Shown here piece by piece: positions 46,414 through 59,030 of a DNA stretch of 64,000 nucleotides. Within the stretch, counting starts at the first letter, position 1. Every line of letters starts with the position of its first letter. The notes below the pieces were generated by a model that saw nothing but the letters and a program-made list of their open reading frames with translations, was not told the origin of the DNA and did no database searches. Position numbers and translations under genes: made by a program. The DNA is from Guyanagaster necrorhizus (Eukaryota > Basidiomycota > Agaricomycetes > Agaricales > Physalacriaceae), in assembly GCF_019112545.1 (NCBI RefSeq), contig NW_025064880.1:2478054-2542053 (forward strand). Reading direction: 5' to 3'.

Positions 46414-46929
46414 TGTTACAATTTTTCCTTTTTTCCTTTCTTTTTCTTGGAAATGACCCCTATCTTTGCTTAGTCAGAGCATCTAAACCAGTGCTTAGGA
46501 CCATGGGAATGCTTAGCTCAGCAACTCAGTCAGTCATTGTTCTACTGTGCTGCTGTATGCTGTGAAGGGAGAGACAATGCTTCTTTTGTCTCCAAATGGT
46601 GGTGCAACTGTAACAGCACAACAGCAGGACAACAGCTTTTGTGGAGAGCCTGGCAACAGCAGAGATAACAGCTCTATGACAGATAATATCTTTTGTGAAC
46701 ATCTATTAATAGCCAGATAACAGAATAGTATTTAAGTAGTGTAGCTCTCACTGTAGTATCCCAGCTTTGAGCTAAAGTTTATTCTCTACCATCCTATCTC
46801 GAGTCATTTGCAAATGCCTTGATCACACAATGCTGATAGCACATCAGTGAACTCTAACAGTATAACCCAAAGTGTGAGGTTCTGTTAGTTTATCATGTGT
46901 TATTAGTCATGTGGAGTTTGGACTTAACA
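46414..46929 (+). repeat. E7 3' LTR (516 bp)
   Basis: Same length as the 5' LTR. Begins TGTTACAATTTTTCC after the purine tract and ends TTGGACTTAACA; followed by the duplication TATGC. Confidence 0.95.
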
Positions 46930-47340
46930 TATGCTAGCTGTGAAAAGCTTAGATATCTGCAGCCAGCCTTGTATATATGTCACAATAGACCTTGTGGATC
47001 ATATTAAGATGCCACATGTATACTAATAATGATATATGTCTTATATGATTGAGTATTGTAGTGTCTGGCCATACCTATAGTGCTTATTAGAATCAAAAGT
47101 TTACACATTATGAAAGTTAATAGAAAAAGTTCACAAGATCAAGAAAAGTTCACAGACAAAAGAAAAGTTCATATGTATATATAATATTCACACACAAGGG
47201 GATGTCTGTGAATAACAAATAGTTTTTAACAAAATTACTGCTATTGAGTCTGAAATAATTGGTTTACTGAAAGTTCATTTAAGGGCAGAAGTCAAAAATA
47301 ATTATTGAGGCCCATGATTTTAGAGCACACAGAGTCTAGA
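46930..47340. other. Block Y, right part
   Basis: Non-coding. AAAGTTCAC or close variants occur about four times (near 47100-47175), the inverse of GTGAACTTT in the left part; GTTAATAGAAAAAGTTCAC here resembles the reverse complement of 37705-37726. This suggests sub-terminal inverted repeats of a small DNA element. Ends near 47340, where E4 resumes. Confidence 0.4.
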
Positions 47341-47957
47341 GCTCATCAGCATAATGGAATGGCTGACTTCCATCAAAAAAAAAGAACTTCAATCATTTCT
47401 GGAGTTTATGAACTTCTACCAGCAGTTTATCAAAGACTACAGCCATATTATTCAACCTATAATGCAGCTGATGAGAAATACTCCATAGATCTGGGAAATA
47501 GCACAAGAAGACATCTTCCAGCAGTTGAAGAAGCAGTATTAGCCATCCTGACAAGAGAAGAAAAGTTCCAGATGAAAGCTGACTTGAGTGATAGAGCAAT
47601 CAGAACTATACTTTTACAAAAACAGAAAGACAAATGGTGATCTGTCATATTTCTATCCAAGACCCTTATGACCACAGAATAAAACTATGAGATATGCAAT
47701 AAGGAGCTCCTCACTATCATGCTCACTCTGGCTGAATAGAGACACTATCTAATAGATGTGACTCAGCAGTTTGAGATCTAGACCAATCATCAGAATCTTC
47801 AATATTTCTGACTCCTGCAGAAACTAAACCAATAAGTCTGTTGGATTACTGAACTGGCAAAATATGACTTCCTCCTTTAATATAAGACAGAGACTGCAAA
47901 CAAAAAGACAGACCTGCTCAGTCAATTCATAAACTATGACCAAAGAAAGGATGGCAA
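47341..47957 (+). mobile_element. E4 piece c: RT thumb and RNase H
   Basis: Resumes at the residues for TEWPEPTKKKELQSF (here MEWLTSIKKKELQSFLEF), then FYQQFIKDYS and the RNase H part (LSDRAIRTILLQKQKDKW) up to a DLLSQ-like motif. The catalytic Asp of the ADSS motif is preserved in KADLSD. It ends at GGCAA, where E8 is inserted. Confidence 0.8.
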
Positions 47958-48418
47958 TATTAGACTCAAGTTGCATATGATCAGAACATATAATAAACTA
48001 GTGCTGTATCACATTTGTACAGTCATACTAGAGTTTACTTGTGTGTATCTGTTGACCAAGTGCTTCAAGGCCTTTGCAGATTGGCTTGAGAGTGAAGTGG
48101 TATAGAATAAACTTTAGCTTGAAGCTGAGATTATACAGTGAGAGCTACTCTACTTATATACTGCTCATCTGTCAAGATAAATATATAACTACTTAATGTG
48201 CTTATTCAGATTTTTGTGCCTATTATCTTTGGGTGTTGCTACTATCTACAAAAAGATTGTTGTATATCATTGAAAGTTGTTATTGCATCAGAAGACAATA
48301 ACAGATGCAGCTTGTTGTGATGACTAACTCTGTTCCACAGTCTTAAGTGCCAGCCTAAGCACCCTGACTAAGTATAAATAGGGGTTAATTGAAGAAATAA
48401 ATAGGAAAAATCATAATA
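47958..48418 (-). repeat. E8 3' LTR (461 bp)
   Basis: Minus strand: TATTATGATTTTTCC...GAGTCTAATA. Preceded by the purine tract AGAAGAGGGTAA. Contains the TTGAAGCT variant in the R block (AGCTTCAAGCTAA on the minus strand). Confidence 0.9.
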
Positions 48419-48489
48419 TTACCCTCTTCTTAAGACTATTATCCTGATAGCTTAATTTAGAGATAATTCATAGTTACATATTGTGTTCA

Positions 48490-51400
48490 CAGCATTCACA
48501 TGTTTCTCATTCATCTATTAGTTAGATTCTGGACTGTAGCTCTTTCAGCTGACTAGGTAATTGATAGTCATCATCATACCTCCTTTGTGTGCACAGATCT
48601 TTTGTAGCCAGTAATTAAGAATTCAATCAATTTTATAATGTTCTTTATCCTCAATCAAGTCAGAGAGTGGAGGCAGTGGTCACTCCTGATTGAAAAAGGC
48701 AGGTGTGATGAAGGGGGTAAGGAGAGATTCATTGAAAACATTGTGGATTTTCCAGGTGACCAATAGATAGAGTTTATATGCTGAGATGCCAATTTTGGCA
48801 ATGACAGGAAATAAACCTGTTCACTTGTCCACAAGTTTCTTCTTGGGGTGCAATAGATGAAGATTGGTCATATCCAGTCAAACCTTGTCATTGATGCTGT
48901 AAGAGTGGGCAGAGGCCTAGTGTTTGTCATATTGGGTTTTCATTAAAGAAGCCACCTTTTCAAGAGCAGCATGTATTTTATCATAAATTTTGGTCATCAT
49001 GTGAGTGAAGTCAGAGGATGCAGGTGTGGTTATATGAGCATGTTCTGTGTGAGATATATTTGGGTGCTGTCTATAATTGATAAAGAAGAGGGTTTTTCCA
49101 GTGGCAGAGTGGATGTGATTATTGTGTTGAAATGCTGCAAGAGCAAGCCATTCAATCCAGTTATCTTGTTGATAATTAATAAAGAGATGAAGGTATTTTT
49201 TGATCTCTTGATTAATGTGCTCTATCTGTTCATCCATCTGTAGATGATATGCAGTTGAGGTGTTCTGCCAAATATTAAAGAGGTGATACAAATCATCCAA
49301 AAACTTTGAAATGAATTGTGATTCTTGATCAGAGATTACCATCTGAGGCATACTGTATTTGGTTTATACCTTATCACACAGTATTTTAGCCCATCCTTCT
49401 GGTGTCAACTCTGTCAGACATATGACTGGAATGATCACTTTTGAGAACCAATCAATAATGACTATAATAGCATTATAGTCATTGCAGTCCAGTAATCCAG
49501 TTATCATGTTGACAGAGATATATGTCCACAGTGCTTGTGGGATCTCATTCAGGTGGAGCAGTGCAGCATGTGGTCATATTGTTGACTTTCTTCACTGACA
49601 TGTTTTGCATCCCTTCACATAACATTCAATGTTTTGGCCTAATTTTGACCACCAATATTTCCAGAGCATAAGCTCCTTGGTCTTGGATATCTCTGAGTGT
49701 CCTGCTGTTGCATAATCATGATAGGTGGCAATGATTTCACTATAGAGCTGCTGGTCTCTTGGAATATAAATCTATCTGTCATAGTAGATCAATCTATCCT
49801 CCTTCATCATTCCTTACTTATGATTAAGTGATAGGGTCACTCACTGATCTCACTTACTACTGTCTCAGGTCACACTCCTAATCCATTCATGGATTTTCTC
49901 CTTGGTCAGCATCATCATTGCCTGAAAGTGTTCAAGTTTTAATAATGCCACTCTATCATTGTCATTCCTCCTTTAATCATGATTAGCTTATTGACTGAGT
50001 AAGTCAGCCTTCTTGTTTGCTATACCAGCCTTGTGATAGAGCATATAAACATATTTGGAAAGTTCCATTACTCATCTTGCTTATTATTGATTGAGCTTCT
50101 GGGGGAGTCAGAAGTATCAGAGGTTCTGATGATCAGTTTAGACTTTGAAGGTCTAAGTGGTACCAATTAGATAGTGTCTCTATTTCTCCAAGGCAAGTAT
50201 TATAGTAAGGAGTTCCTTGTCATAAATCTCATAATTTCACTCCATGACCATTAGCATCTTGGAGAGAAAGGCAACTGGTTTTCACTTCCCATCCTATTCC
50301 TGAGAGAGCATCACACCAATAGCTCTCTCACTCAAATCAGCCTCCACTTTAAACTTCTCTTTCTGCATCAGAATAGCAAGAACAACATCTTCTACAGGGT
50401 ATTGTTTAAGATCATCAAATGCTAGTTGCTGAGGAGGTCTCTAATTCCATGAGATGTTTCTCATGAGTTGCATCATTAGGCAGACAATCTTGCTGTAATC
50501 CTGAATGAATCATCAATAAAAATTGATAAACTCTAAGAAGAATTGGAGTTCCTTCTTCTTTGTTAGCATCAGCTATTCAGTTACCCTAGCTACCTTGATA
50601 GGGTCCATTCAAATACTTCCTTTGTTAATGATAACTCTAAGGTATTCCATTTCCAGAACTTGAAACTCACATTTTTCAGCCTTGAGAAAGAGTTTATGCT
50701 TTCTTATTAGAGTGAGTACCTGGCAGACTAGTTGTCAATGTTTTTTTTGGTCCTGGGACATAATAAGGATGTCATCAAGGTATATGATCACCTTTTCAGT
50801 GGCAATGAGATCCTTGAAAATATTGTTCATTATCCATTGAAAGGTGGCTGGTGAGTTTGTCAATCTGAAGAATATCATTGTGGATTCAAACAGCCTTTGG
50901 TTTGTTCAGAAAGCAGCCTTTCACTCATCATCTTTCTTGATTTGCATGTTATTACACCTCTATCTGATGTTCAATTTGATGTAATATTAGGCCCCTTGGA
51001 GTTTGTCCATGAGCTCTGAAATGAGCAGAAGAGGGTAGCAATTTTTAATTGTCATCTCATTCAACTTTCAGTAATTCTAGATCAGTCAAAGCTTGCTGTC
51101 CTTCTTTTTGATGAAGAAGAATAGTGAAGCCATGGGGGACTTCAAGGGTCTGATCTATCCACTGGAAAGATTCTCATCCAAGAACTTGTTGAGTTCTTGC
51201 TGCTCATAGTTGCTAAAGGAGTATATTTTGCAGTCAAGATTAGCTTTGGCATTAGAGATGAGTTTGATAGTATGGTCCCAAGGCTTCAGTTCTAGCAACT
51301 CATCAAAGCTTTCTTTATCAAATAAGTCCCAGTAGTCTTGGGCCCATTCTGAGACTATTTTTTCAAATGTCTTCTTCTCCTTGCCAGCATTGGCCTTGGC

Positions 51401-52353
51401 TGCCAGATTGTTGGCATGATGCACAGCCCAAACATGTAATGCTTATTGCATGTCAACAGTGAGTATAATTTTGCCATCTTCTATTTCTTCATTCTATCTG
51501 TCCTCAGGGTCTTCATCTAGTAATTCAAAAGAGACCTTTCAACATTTGCACTATGTGAAGATGATTCACTCAGTCTTTCAATTGACTAAGGGATTGTGTT
51601 GGATAAGCCAATCATAGTCTAGAAACACTTCTTTGGTTCCTAAGTCAGTTATGGCCAAGTCAATCCTTTCTGAATAATCACTAATAGTTAGGCATAGCTC
51701 AACAAACTCAGTTATTGAGCCAGCCTAGTTCTTATTTCCATCTGCATTATAGACTGATATAGGGGCAACTATTGCTCTAGTGAGAAGTTTGTGCATAATG
51801 ACAAAAGCACAATTGATGGAGCTACTGGTACAGCCACTGTTGATCAGGGCTGTTACCATATATATGGTCCAGTTTATGAGAGTCTCAATTTGGGCTTTGG
51901 TAGTTAAGTTATGTCCCAGGGTCCTGGTGCTTCTGATGTATCTCTGGGTCTCTAGAGTTCATCAAGCCACTCCAGCACCTAGCATTATTCTGTCTTCTTC
52001 ATTTCTTCAACTATTTCATCAATTACTTTTTCAGCCCAGATCTTATATACCCAATTCTTGAGTACTACCTTAGCCACTTCTTCTGTTGAGGCATCTTTGA
52101 TGGCTCACCAGATCCATTCAGTGTCAAACAGTTTGAGCTATTTAGTGAGAGTCTCTCTCTCTGTTTGGCCTGCAGGTGATTGAGTTTTTTCCAGTGGTCC
52201 TTCCAGTATATATGCAGTAGTTGGAGAACAGGGTATATTTGAATGCACTGATAACTTAGATATATGTGTACCTATAGAGATACTATTAGTCTGTCCCATG
52301 GCTACTGGTGACACACTATTTTGTTTGTTGGCTGACTCAGTTGAACCATTCAC
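48490..52353 (-). pseudogene. pol: E8 pol remnant
   Basis: In the -1 frame from gag. Linker 51960-52353; protease near 51800-51840, where DSG reads NSG (catalytic Asp lost); RT 50430-51190; RNase H 50000-50420. Integrase finger near 49570-49720; DDE core 48917-49560, including a 144-codon open stretch (MPQMVISDQESQFISKFLDD). C-terminal domain 48690-48900; chromodomain remnant near 48490-48570. Confidence 0.82.
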
Positions 52354-52365
52354 TGGTTGGCCTCA
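52331..52365 (-). promoter_or_regulatory. E8 gag-pol hairpin, partly decayed
   Basis: Minus strand GGCCAAC and GTCAGCC keep five of seven outer pairs, and CAGT/ACTG is intact, around the gag stop TGA (52350-52352). Pol is in the -1 frame here too. Confidence 0.45.
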
Positions 52366-55109
52366 TCTTTTACTTTTTTAACCTTTGTCTCCATGCTGAG
52401 TTCTTCTTCCTCCTTCTGTGGTTCAGCAATTTGTACCCATATATTCTTGTATGTCCATTTCTTCTTTAGACAATTCTACAATATATGCCTCTTTTGTCTA
52501 CAATTGAAACACTTCTCTTCTTTCTTGAGATAGTCAATATCCATCAGCTTTCCAGCTCTAATATACATAGTGCCTGTTTCTGTCTTCTGTGCTCTGTAAC
52601 TGGGGGTATTCAAGGGTGAGGTACTGAACTTGATAGTGCCAGTCTGATTACTGGGCTTCAAATTCTGCAGCTGGCTCAGTTTGTGATATTCTTGTAAATT
52701 GGACTGCTCTGTCTTCTGCCACTGCCTTTCCTTCTACACCTTGACAATCTGTTCTTTCCAGTCATTATATCCCTTCAGAATATTCATTCTGATATTGGAC
52801 ACTATCTTGATATAAGATGGCAGGGCCTCTCTCTTGAGCACTTTGACTATCCATCCATTGTTGGCTATATCATCTCAGATCCTGATGAGTTTGGCAAGTT
52901 GTTCTAACTCATCAAAATATTCAGTGGCTGGCTTATCACTCATTTTGAACTCCTTGATCTTCAATTTATATACTTCTTGTACTGCAGGATCAATGAACTT
53001 GTCATTGAACATCTGTTTGAAGACCGGCCAGGACAGCAGTCAATAGTGCTGCCTAGTTGTAGAGTAAAAATTAGAGGAGATCAGGATCCACCATATTTTG
53101 GCTTTGTCTTCAAGATACAATGAGATGAAGATGATCTTGTTTATGTTGGTCCTAAGATAAGCAATATAGATCTTGAAGTATTGTTCACAGTCAATCAGGA
53201 ATCAATTGATATCATCAGATGTGCCTTTGAATAGATGAGGCTTTCAGAGTAAATCAGGTTTATACTGAAGAACAGCAGCATTTTCTGGTAATGCCCCTAT
53301 TAGATTAGATCATTGGTCAAAGAGTGATCATCACCATTCAACTGATGGGGCTGAGAAGGAATAGAGGGAATTGTCATCAGTGACCAGGCTTCTTATAGGC
53401 TCTGCTTCTTTGCATATGATTACCCCATTCCAGATGGTGAATCCTAGATGTATTGCTTTGGAGTCATTCTTGACAGGGTCCTTGCCACTTTCTTTTGCTT
53501 CATCTGATGGGAGTTGTCTGCTGAGAAGTCAGCTTCTTTTGCTGGTCCAAGAGTTTTGGAATCTGGTGGCTTGAGCTTCAGATTGTACTTAGCTGTAAGT
53601 TAGCTGAGTTGCTATAGTTTGAGTGAAGAGGGTGGAGTATAAGTATCAGCTGCTAGTTGTTCAGATGGAGGGTGCCATGTACATGGCATGCTTTGGGGTG
53701 ACTGAGGGTGTCCATGGCATTGGTTGGATGTTGTACTTTGACTGATATGCCAGGAGTTTGCCAAGTTGATCCTCTAGATGCCTTCTGTTATAAATGTAAA
53801 TAGCATGTTGAGTGGCAGAATTTTGTAAAATATTCTACTGCTCTGTTTTATCTGCATGTATATACTTTTATCTCAGGTTTAATGCTAGCCATCCAGCATC
53901 TCACTATAAAAATGTTACCTCCTCATTGTATAATTCCAAATATTTCTTCTCCTGATGTTATTGTATTTCTTCTCTCAGTACTTCTTCATTGATCTCTTCT
54001 TACATATATTGCTGTAGATTCTTCCAATTAAGTGAAGTGTTCCTTCCTACTTCCTTGCTGCTCTTCTTATCCCCAGCCTTATTATCTGCCTCTTCCTTGC
54101 TATCCTCAGTGAGAAAGCTGGCAGGCTGGTTATAAATGCTTGGAGTGTGGAGTTTGATGGTTGTCAGAGAGCTAGTTGTCATATTGAGTGCTTGGTCCAG
54201 CCTCATTGTCATTGGACCAAGAAGGAGACTGCTCAGAAGCTTGGCCAGCACTGATCTCAACATCTTTCCAGTGACTGCCATATGCTCTCTGTTCCTCTAA
54301 TTCTCAGCAATAGATGCAGAAGTTTCTGTAGTATCAGGAGTTAAGAAAGAGTGCTGCAACTCTTCCTCTCAGGAACCTCTGGAGACTGTGGTCAGAGATA
54401 TGAGCATTAAGAAGGACTTGAAGCCTATAGGCATCAAGTACAGATTCAGAATGAGAGAGAATGGTATCTGTGTCAGTGATGCTGGAAGTTTCAGAATAAG
54501 GGAGATACATGGTGTGTTGGGCAGCTTCACTGAGAGTGACAGCCTCTGCTGACCCTGCTCAGAGATCTGTTCCTCCTGTAGTACTAGGCTCCCTAAAGGA
54601 AGAGTCAGATGGGCTGGTTTCTGTTTGGAGTTCATACCAGATAGAAGAACCAGATCCCCACATGGCTGCTTTCAACTCATGCTGGTGGCATCAAAACTGG
54701 TGGTCATACTGGGCTTCTTCATAATTGTTCTGTGCCTGGGCCACTGCATACTTGGCAGTAGCTTAGACTTGTTCTTCTTTGTCCTTCTGGTTCCACTCTG
54801 CATGAGTGGTAGTGAGTATGAAATCTTCTGATGCAGTTATAATAGTATGTTGGAGTCTTTCTCCTGGCTTGAGCTGAGTGTGAAGCCTTCTACTTTCATC
54901 AATTCATATTGTGAGCCTTTCATCTCATTGCTTCAGTGGATCCTTGTTGTTGGATCAGAGGTTGGTAGCTCTATGACTACTATAGTCAGTGTAGACCAAT
55001 GAGGCAGGACTTCTAACTAGCATAGCATAAAGGGAGTCATGACCTGAGTTTGATAATACACTTCAGGATCTTGAAGCCACTCAAGGAGCATCAAGAGAGT
55101 CCCAAGCAT
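52350..55109 (-). pseudogene. gag: E8 gag, about 920 codons
   Basis: ATG at 55109 (complement) aligned with that of E7 (MLGTLLMLLEWLQDPEVY). The frame shows MAVTGKMLRSVLAKLL (54281), an acidic stretch SKEEADNKAGDKKSSKE (near 54105), TEQ-like and capsid-like blocks (53200-53990) and a knuckle with CFNCRQKRHIL (52476-52510; glycine lost). Conserved gag stop TGA at 52350-52352. Length matches E7, supporting an unusually long Gag for the family. Confidence 0.78.
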
Positions 55110-55383
55110 AATCTCCAATCTCAGGCTCTCATGGGGCAGTAGAAGTGTCAGAGGAAAGCTCAGTATCAAAGAAGTCACTGGAGAGATTCTTGTTCTCATG
55201 GTTCAGAACTGGAGAGAACTCTACTAAGACCCACAGGTTTTTAAAGCCTGTGAGTCAAATATGCTGATTTCTGTCATTTGTTTCAATTGGTTAGAGGGAA
55301 TATCAGTGTCTCTCCTCTTTTTCTTGAGTGCTCCCTGAATGTACTCCACTAGGCCCAGCTTGGAGTATAGGTCTAGGCAGGAG

Positions 55384-55626
55384 CTAGAAGGAGACTCAGG
55401 CAGAGGGAGAAATATTATAGAAGAGAAGGTCAGAGGTAACATTTTGTAGAATCTGTTGTACTTGCTGAAAGGCTTGATAGTGCTTGACTATTCAAGCAGT
55501 TACTGATTGACATCCTTGGCAAAGCTATACAATGGTGAAAAGCTCTAGCAGAGTTCTAATAATCACAGCTAAAAGCCTAAAGAAGTCATTTGTAAGGTTG
55601 GAAGTTATTGTCTGAGAAGGTAGCAT
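55384..55626 (-). pseudogene. E8 ORF0 (membrane-protein ORF), two internal stops
   Basis: Starts ATG 55 bases after the primer-binding site (MLPSQTITSN) and ends TAG at 55384-55386, the same position as the TGA of E7's ORF0 (SF-stop). Hydrophobic core DFFRLLAVIIRTLLELFTIV, then LCQGCQSVTA, HYQAFQQVQQIL, NVTSDL and NISPSA. Two or three internal TAG/TGA at Gln/Trp-like positions fit the general decay. It is in the frame -1 to gag, as in E7. Confidence 0.6.
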
Positions 55627-55671
55627 TCAGTTTCCTTTGCACTTATTATGCATAAAGAAAGAAAAGCAGCA

Positions 55672-55684
55672 AGCTTTAAGCTAA
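55672..55684 (-). promoter_or_regulatory. E8 self-priming primer-binding site
   Basis: On the minus strand TTAGCTTAAAGCT, one base after the 5' LTR, is the exact complement of AGCTTTAAGCTAA at 55842-55854 in the same LTR. E7 has C and G at the changed position and E8 has T and A, so the pair covaries. Confidence 0.75.
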
Positions 55685-55685
55685 T

Positions 55686-56146
55686 TGTTAGACTCAAGTC
55701 ACATGTGATCAGAATATGTGATAAACTAGTGCTGTATCATGTTCATACAGTCATGCTAGAGTTCACTTGTATATATCTATTGACTAAGTGCTTCAAAGTC
55801 TTTGCAGATTGGCTTAAAAGTGAAGTGGTATAGAATAAACTTTAGCTTAAAGCTGGAGTTATACAGTGAGAGCTACTCTACTTATATACTGCTCATCTAT
55901 TAAGATAAATATATAACTACTTATTGTGCTTGTCCAGATCTTTATGTTCATTATCCTTGGGCATCACTATTATTTACAAAAAGATTGTTGTTCATCATTG
56001 AGGGTTGTCATTGCATTGGAAGACAATGACAGACATAGTCTGTTGTGATGACTAAGCCTGTCCCACAGTCTTAAGCACTGGCTTAAGTGCTCTGACTAAG
56101 CATAAATAGGGGTTAATTAAAGAAAGAAATAGGAAAAATTGTAACA
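55686..56146 (-). repeat. E8 5' LTR (461 bp)
   Basis: Minus strand: TGTTACAATTTTTCC...TGAGTCTAACA. Canonical ends are better kept than in the 3' LTR. It drives antisense transcription relative to the window; TATA-like TATATAAGTAG on the minus strand near 55880. Confidence 0.92.
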
Positions 56147-57694
56147 GACAATGAGAAGATGGTAGTACTCAAGGCAGAGCACTTCAGAGCAATGACCATA
56201 CCAACAGAAGAGGAAGCTCATAAGCACATCAAGAGCACTATCCAGCAAACTGAGCTGTGGAATCAAAAAGATAGCATCATCAATCAATCACAATTGTGGA
56301 ATGACTAAGGAAGAGGACTAATCTATTATGACAACTGAATCTACATTTCTTATGATCACTCTCTTCAGGGAGAAATCATCATCTGGTCTCATAATCATAT
56401 CACTGCTGGACACTCTGAAATTGTGAAGACTGCAGAATTGGTATTATAAAAATATTGATAGCTAAAACTGAAGAGAGACATAGAGAAGTATATGAAAGCC
56501 TGTAAAATCTACCAGTACATCAAGTCAAGCACCCAAGTGAAGGCAGCTCTGCTTCATCTGAACAAGATCTCAGACACTCTATAGATGCATATATCTGTGA
56601 ACATGATCACCAGTCTACCAGAGTGCCAAAGCTATGATACTATTATCATCATCATTAATCACTTCTCAAAGATGATTATATCAGTCACATATTCAACAGA
56701 GCTATCATTGAAAGGATAGGCAAAGATTCTAGAGGACAAGATATATGCCAAATATAGAATACCACAAGTTGTGATTTCAGATCATGAGCCACAGTTTATC
56801 TCCAAGTTCATAATAGGCCTATACTATCTTTTTCAGATCTAAAGCAATGTCTTGACTGCTTATCATCCACAGATGGATAGGCAAACAGAGAGAATTAATC
56901 AGGAGATCAAAAAATATCTCTGAATGTTTATCAATTATCAACAAGACAATTGGATCAACTGGCTTCTGCTCATGGCCTTCCAGTACAACAACCACATACA
57001 CTCTGCTATGAGCAAAATCCTATTCTTCATCAATTATAGAAGACACCCCCACATCACTAACTCATTCCACTATACTACTACAACTTCTGCCTCAATCATG
57101 CTTATGAATCAGATGGCCAAGATTCATGACAAAATAAAATCTGCCCTCAAAAAGGCAGCTGCTGTGATGAAGCATCAGTATAATAAATCCTGCTGCTCCA
57201 CCATCTAATACAATGTCAGTGATCATGTATGGTTGAACATAACTAATCTTCATCTCCTATATCTAAAAAATAAATTAGCTGACAAGTGAATCAGACTCTT
57301 ATCTATTATTAAGAAGATCAGCATCTCTGCCTATCAGCTCATGCTTCTAGTCACTTGAAAGATCTATCCTGCTTTCAATGAATCTCTTCTCTCTCCTTAT
57401 ATGCTCTCTGCATTCCCAAACTAAGAAGCTTCCCCACCTCCTGAACTGATTCTGATCAATAATAAAGAACACTATGAAATTGAAAAAATTCTCAATCACC
57501 ATCTTTATAAAACCTATGACTGCTAGAGTCTGGGCTCTAATACTTTTGTCAAATATCTCATCAAGTGGAAGAGTTATAGGTCTGAGTCCAACCAATAGAT
57601 CAGCAAATATAACATGAATGCTGCTGATGTCATTTATGACTATAAACTCTCTCTTAATTGAGCCATCAGAATAATGGTCCTAATAGGAGAATAA
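56147..57694 (+). mobile_element. E4 piece d: integrase, chromodomain, polypurine tract
   Basis: Resumes with VVLKAEHFRAMTIPTEEEAH, then the HHCC finger (near 56390-56520), DDE core (first Asp decayed to Asn, VNMITS near 56600; later SDHEPQF near 56775; NQEIKKY near 56900), C-terminal domain and a chromodomain with many stops (near 57540-57640). Purine tract AATAGGAGAATAA (57682-57694). Confidence 0.83.
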
Positions 57695-58175
57695 TATTAT
57701 GATTTTCTTTTTTATCTTATCTTTTATCTTGATTATCTTATCTTTGATCTTATTTTATCAGAGTATTTATCTTATCTAAAGTGCTTGTTGACTAGCATGA
57801 GATGATTACTTAATCACAAAAAGCAACTCATGCTATTATCCTTTAATATGTAATAGATATCTCACCAACAGATAATACTCTATTGTCTCATATTTAACAA
57901 TCAGACATTATAACACCATAGTATAGAAACACACAATTAGTAGAGACTATATTTATCACACATAAAAACATATATAAGTAATATAGCTCTTGCTGTAGTA
58001 GATTAGCTTTAAGCTAAAGTTTATTTATATCACTCTTTTTCTCTTAAGCCTAACTTGTATGGCTTTAATCAAACACTACTCAATTCACACTAAGTGGACT
58101 CTAATATGGTTGTGCAAATATGATACAGCATCAGTTTATCACATATCTAGAGTCATATGATGAGTGAGTCTAATA
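57695..58175 (+). repeat. E4 3' LTR (481 bp)
   Basis: Starts TATTATGATTTTCTT and ends GTGAGTCTAATA (decayed CTAACA). R block AGCTTTAAGCTAAAG near 58005. This is the right end of the whole nest; the flank is TTAAG (58176-58180). Confidence 0.85.
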
Positions 58176-58499
58176 TTAAGCTCATGACAATATATAGCAG
58201 TCTGATTGCTTATAACTGCTGTTGATTAAAACACTAATATTACTATAAATAGATAGATCTTTTAGATATGTCTTATCATGCAGAGAGCATATGAGTTCAT
58301 CATGAAAGATCTTATGCATCATCATTGGAGAGATGACTTTTACTATATCATCTATCAGTTCTCATCTAACAAATCATATCATAGAATTCTCTCAGATCAG
58401 CAAAATTAACTCACTTCACAGTACATCTTTCAGTCACAAAGTCAAAGTTGTTTCTCAACCAAAATAAAGAAGTGGGATCAAGCTTGGTTTTGTCATGAA
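58176..58499. other. Unassigned AT-rich sequence
   Basis: CpG-free and AT-rich. I see no gene, LTR core or repeat that I can support. Confidence 0.5.
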
Positions 58500-59030
58500 T
58501 TTTACTTCTAAATCATGATCTGCTGATGCTTAGTAAGCTAATGCTTACCAATCCTGACCAAAGCCTAACTTCAACTGTGAATGATAATGCCATGATGATA
58601 CAATAACCATGTCTTACTTATTGACATACAATAAATGGCTGAGAACAACATGATAATAGTCACTGCTACATGCCTTTGTCATAATAAGAACTGCAGCACA
58701 CAGGAAACTCACTATAGCAATCACACAATAGAGTGACAATGATGAATAAAACTATAATCACAGTCATTATCATTCAAACAATGAGTATAAAGCATAGAAA
58801 CCAGACAATAGTTGCCTGTAGAGTAGAAAGCTCTTTAAACAGTATTTAAGAACAGTAGTATACACTGATGTACTCTAGTCTCAAGCTAAGGTTTAATATA
58901 TTTACTAAACACTCTGACTATCTGGTGTGAATACTCTTTTCCACAACAACAGACTATCTCTACCAGCTACACTCCTTGATCTCTCTTTACAAAATTCTCA
59001 TCACATACTTAATCATTCTTATCATTCTTC
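58500..59030 (+). repeat. Degenerate LTR fragment of the same family
   Basis: TGATGCTTAGTAAGC (near 58523) and AGTATTTAAGAACAG (58841) followed by AGTCTCAAGCTAAGGTTTA (58877-58895) match the order CTTAGTC / TATTTAAG / R block of the gypsy LTRs. The edges are not clear; probably an old solo LTR. Confidence 0.45.

Larger units (their letters stand above)
38406..46929 (+). mobile_element. E7: full-length gypsy element, 8,524 bp
   Basis: Complete from LTR to LTR: two 516-bp LTRs, a perfect 5-bp target duplication TATGC (38401-38405 and 46930-46934), primer-binding site, ORF0, gag, pol and a polypurine tract (AAGAAGGGGGTAA at 46401-46413). The coding frames carry many transition stops plus one deletion of about 55 bp in the integrase near 45500, so it cannot be autonomous now. 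The LTRs differ at about 22 places, all transitions by eye. Confidence 0.96.
47958..56146 (-). mobile_element. E8: full-length gypsy element on minus strand, 8,189 bp
   Basis: Complete: 461-bp LTRs on both sides and target duplication GGCAA (47953-47957) / GACAA (56147-56151), differing by one transition. It also has a self-complementary primer-binding site, ORF0, gag and pol. E4 is contiguous across it. The LTR pair differs far more than that of E7, including some transversions, so E8 is an older insertion. Confidence 0.94.

Noticed and set aside
54509..54831. Hydrophobic plus-strand frames that look like a membrane protein
   Set aside because: They are antisense to the E8 gag frame; the Leu/Phe richness comes from the complement of Lys/Glu-rich codons.
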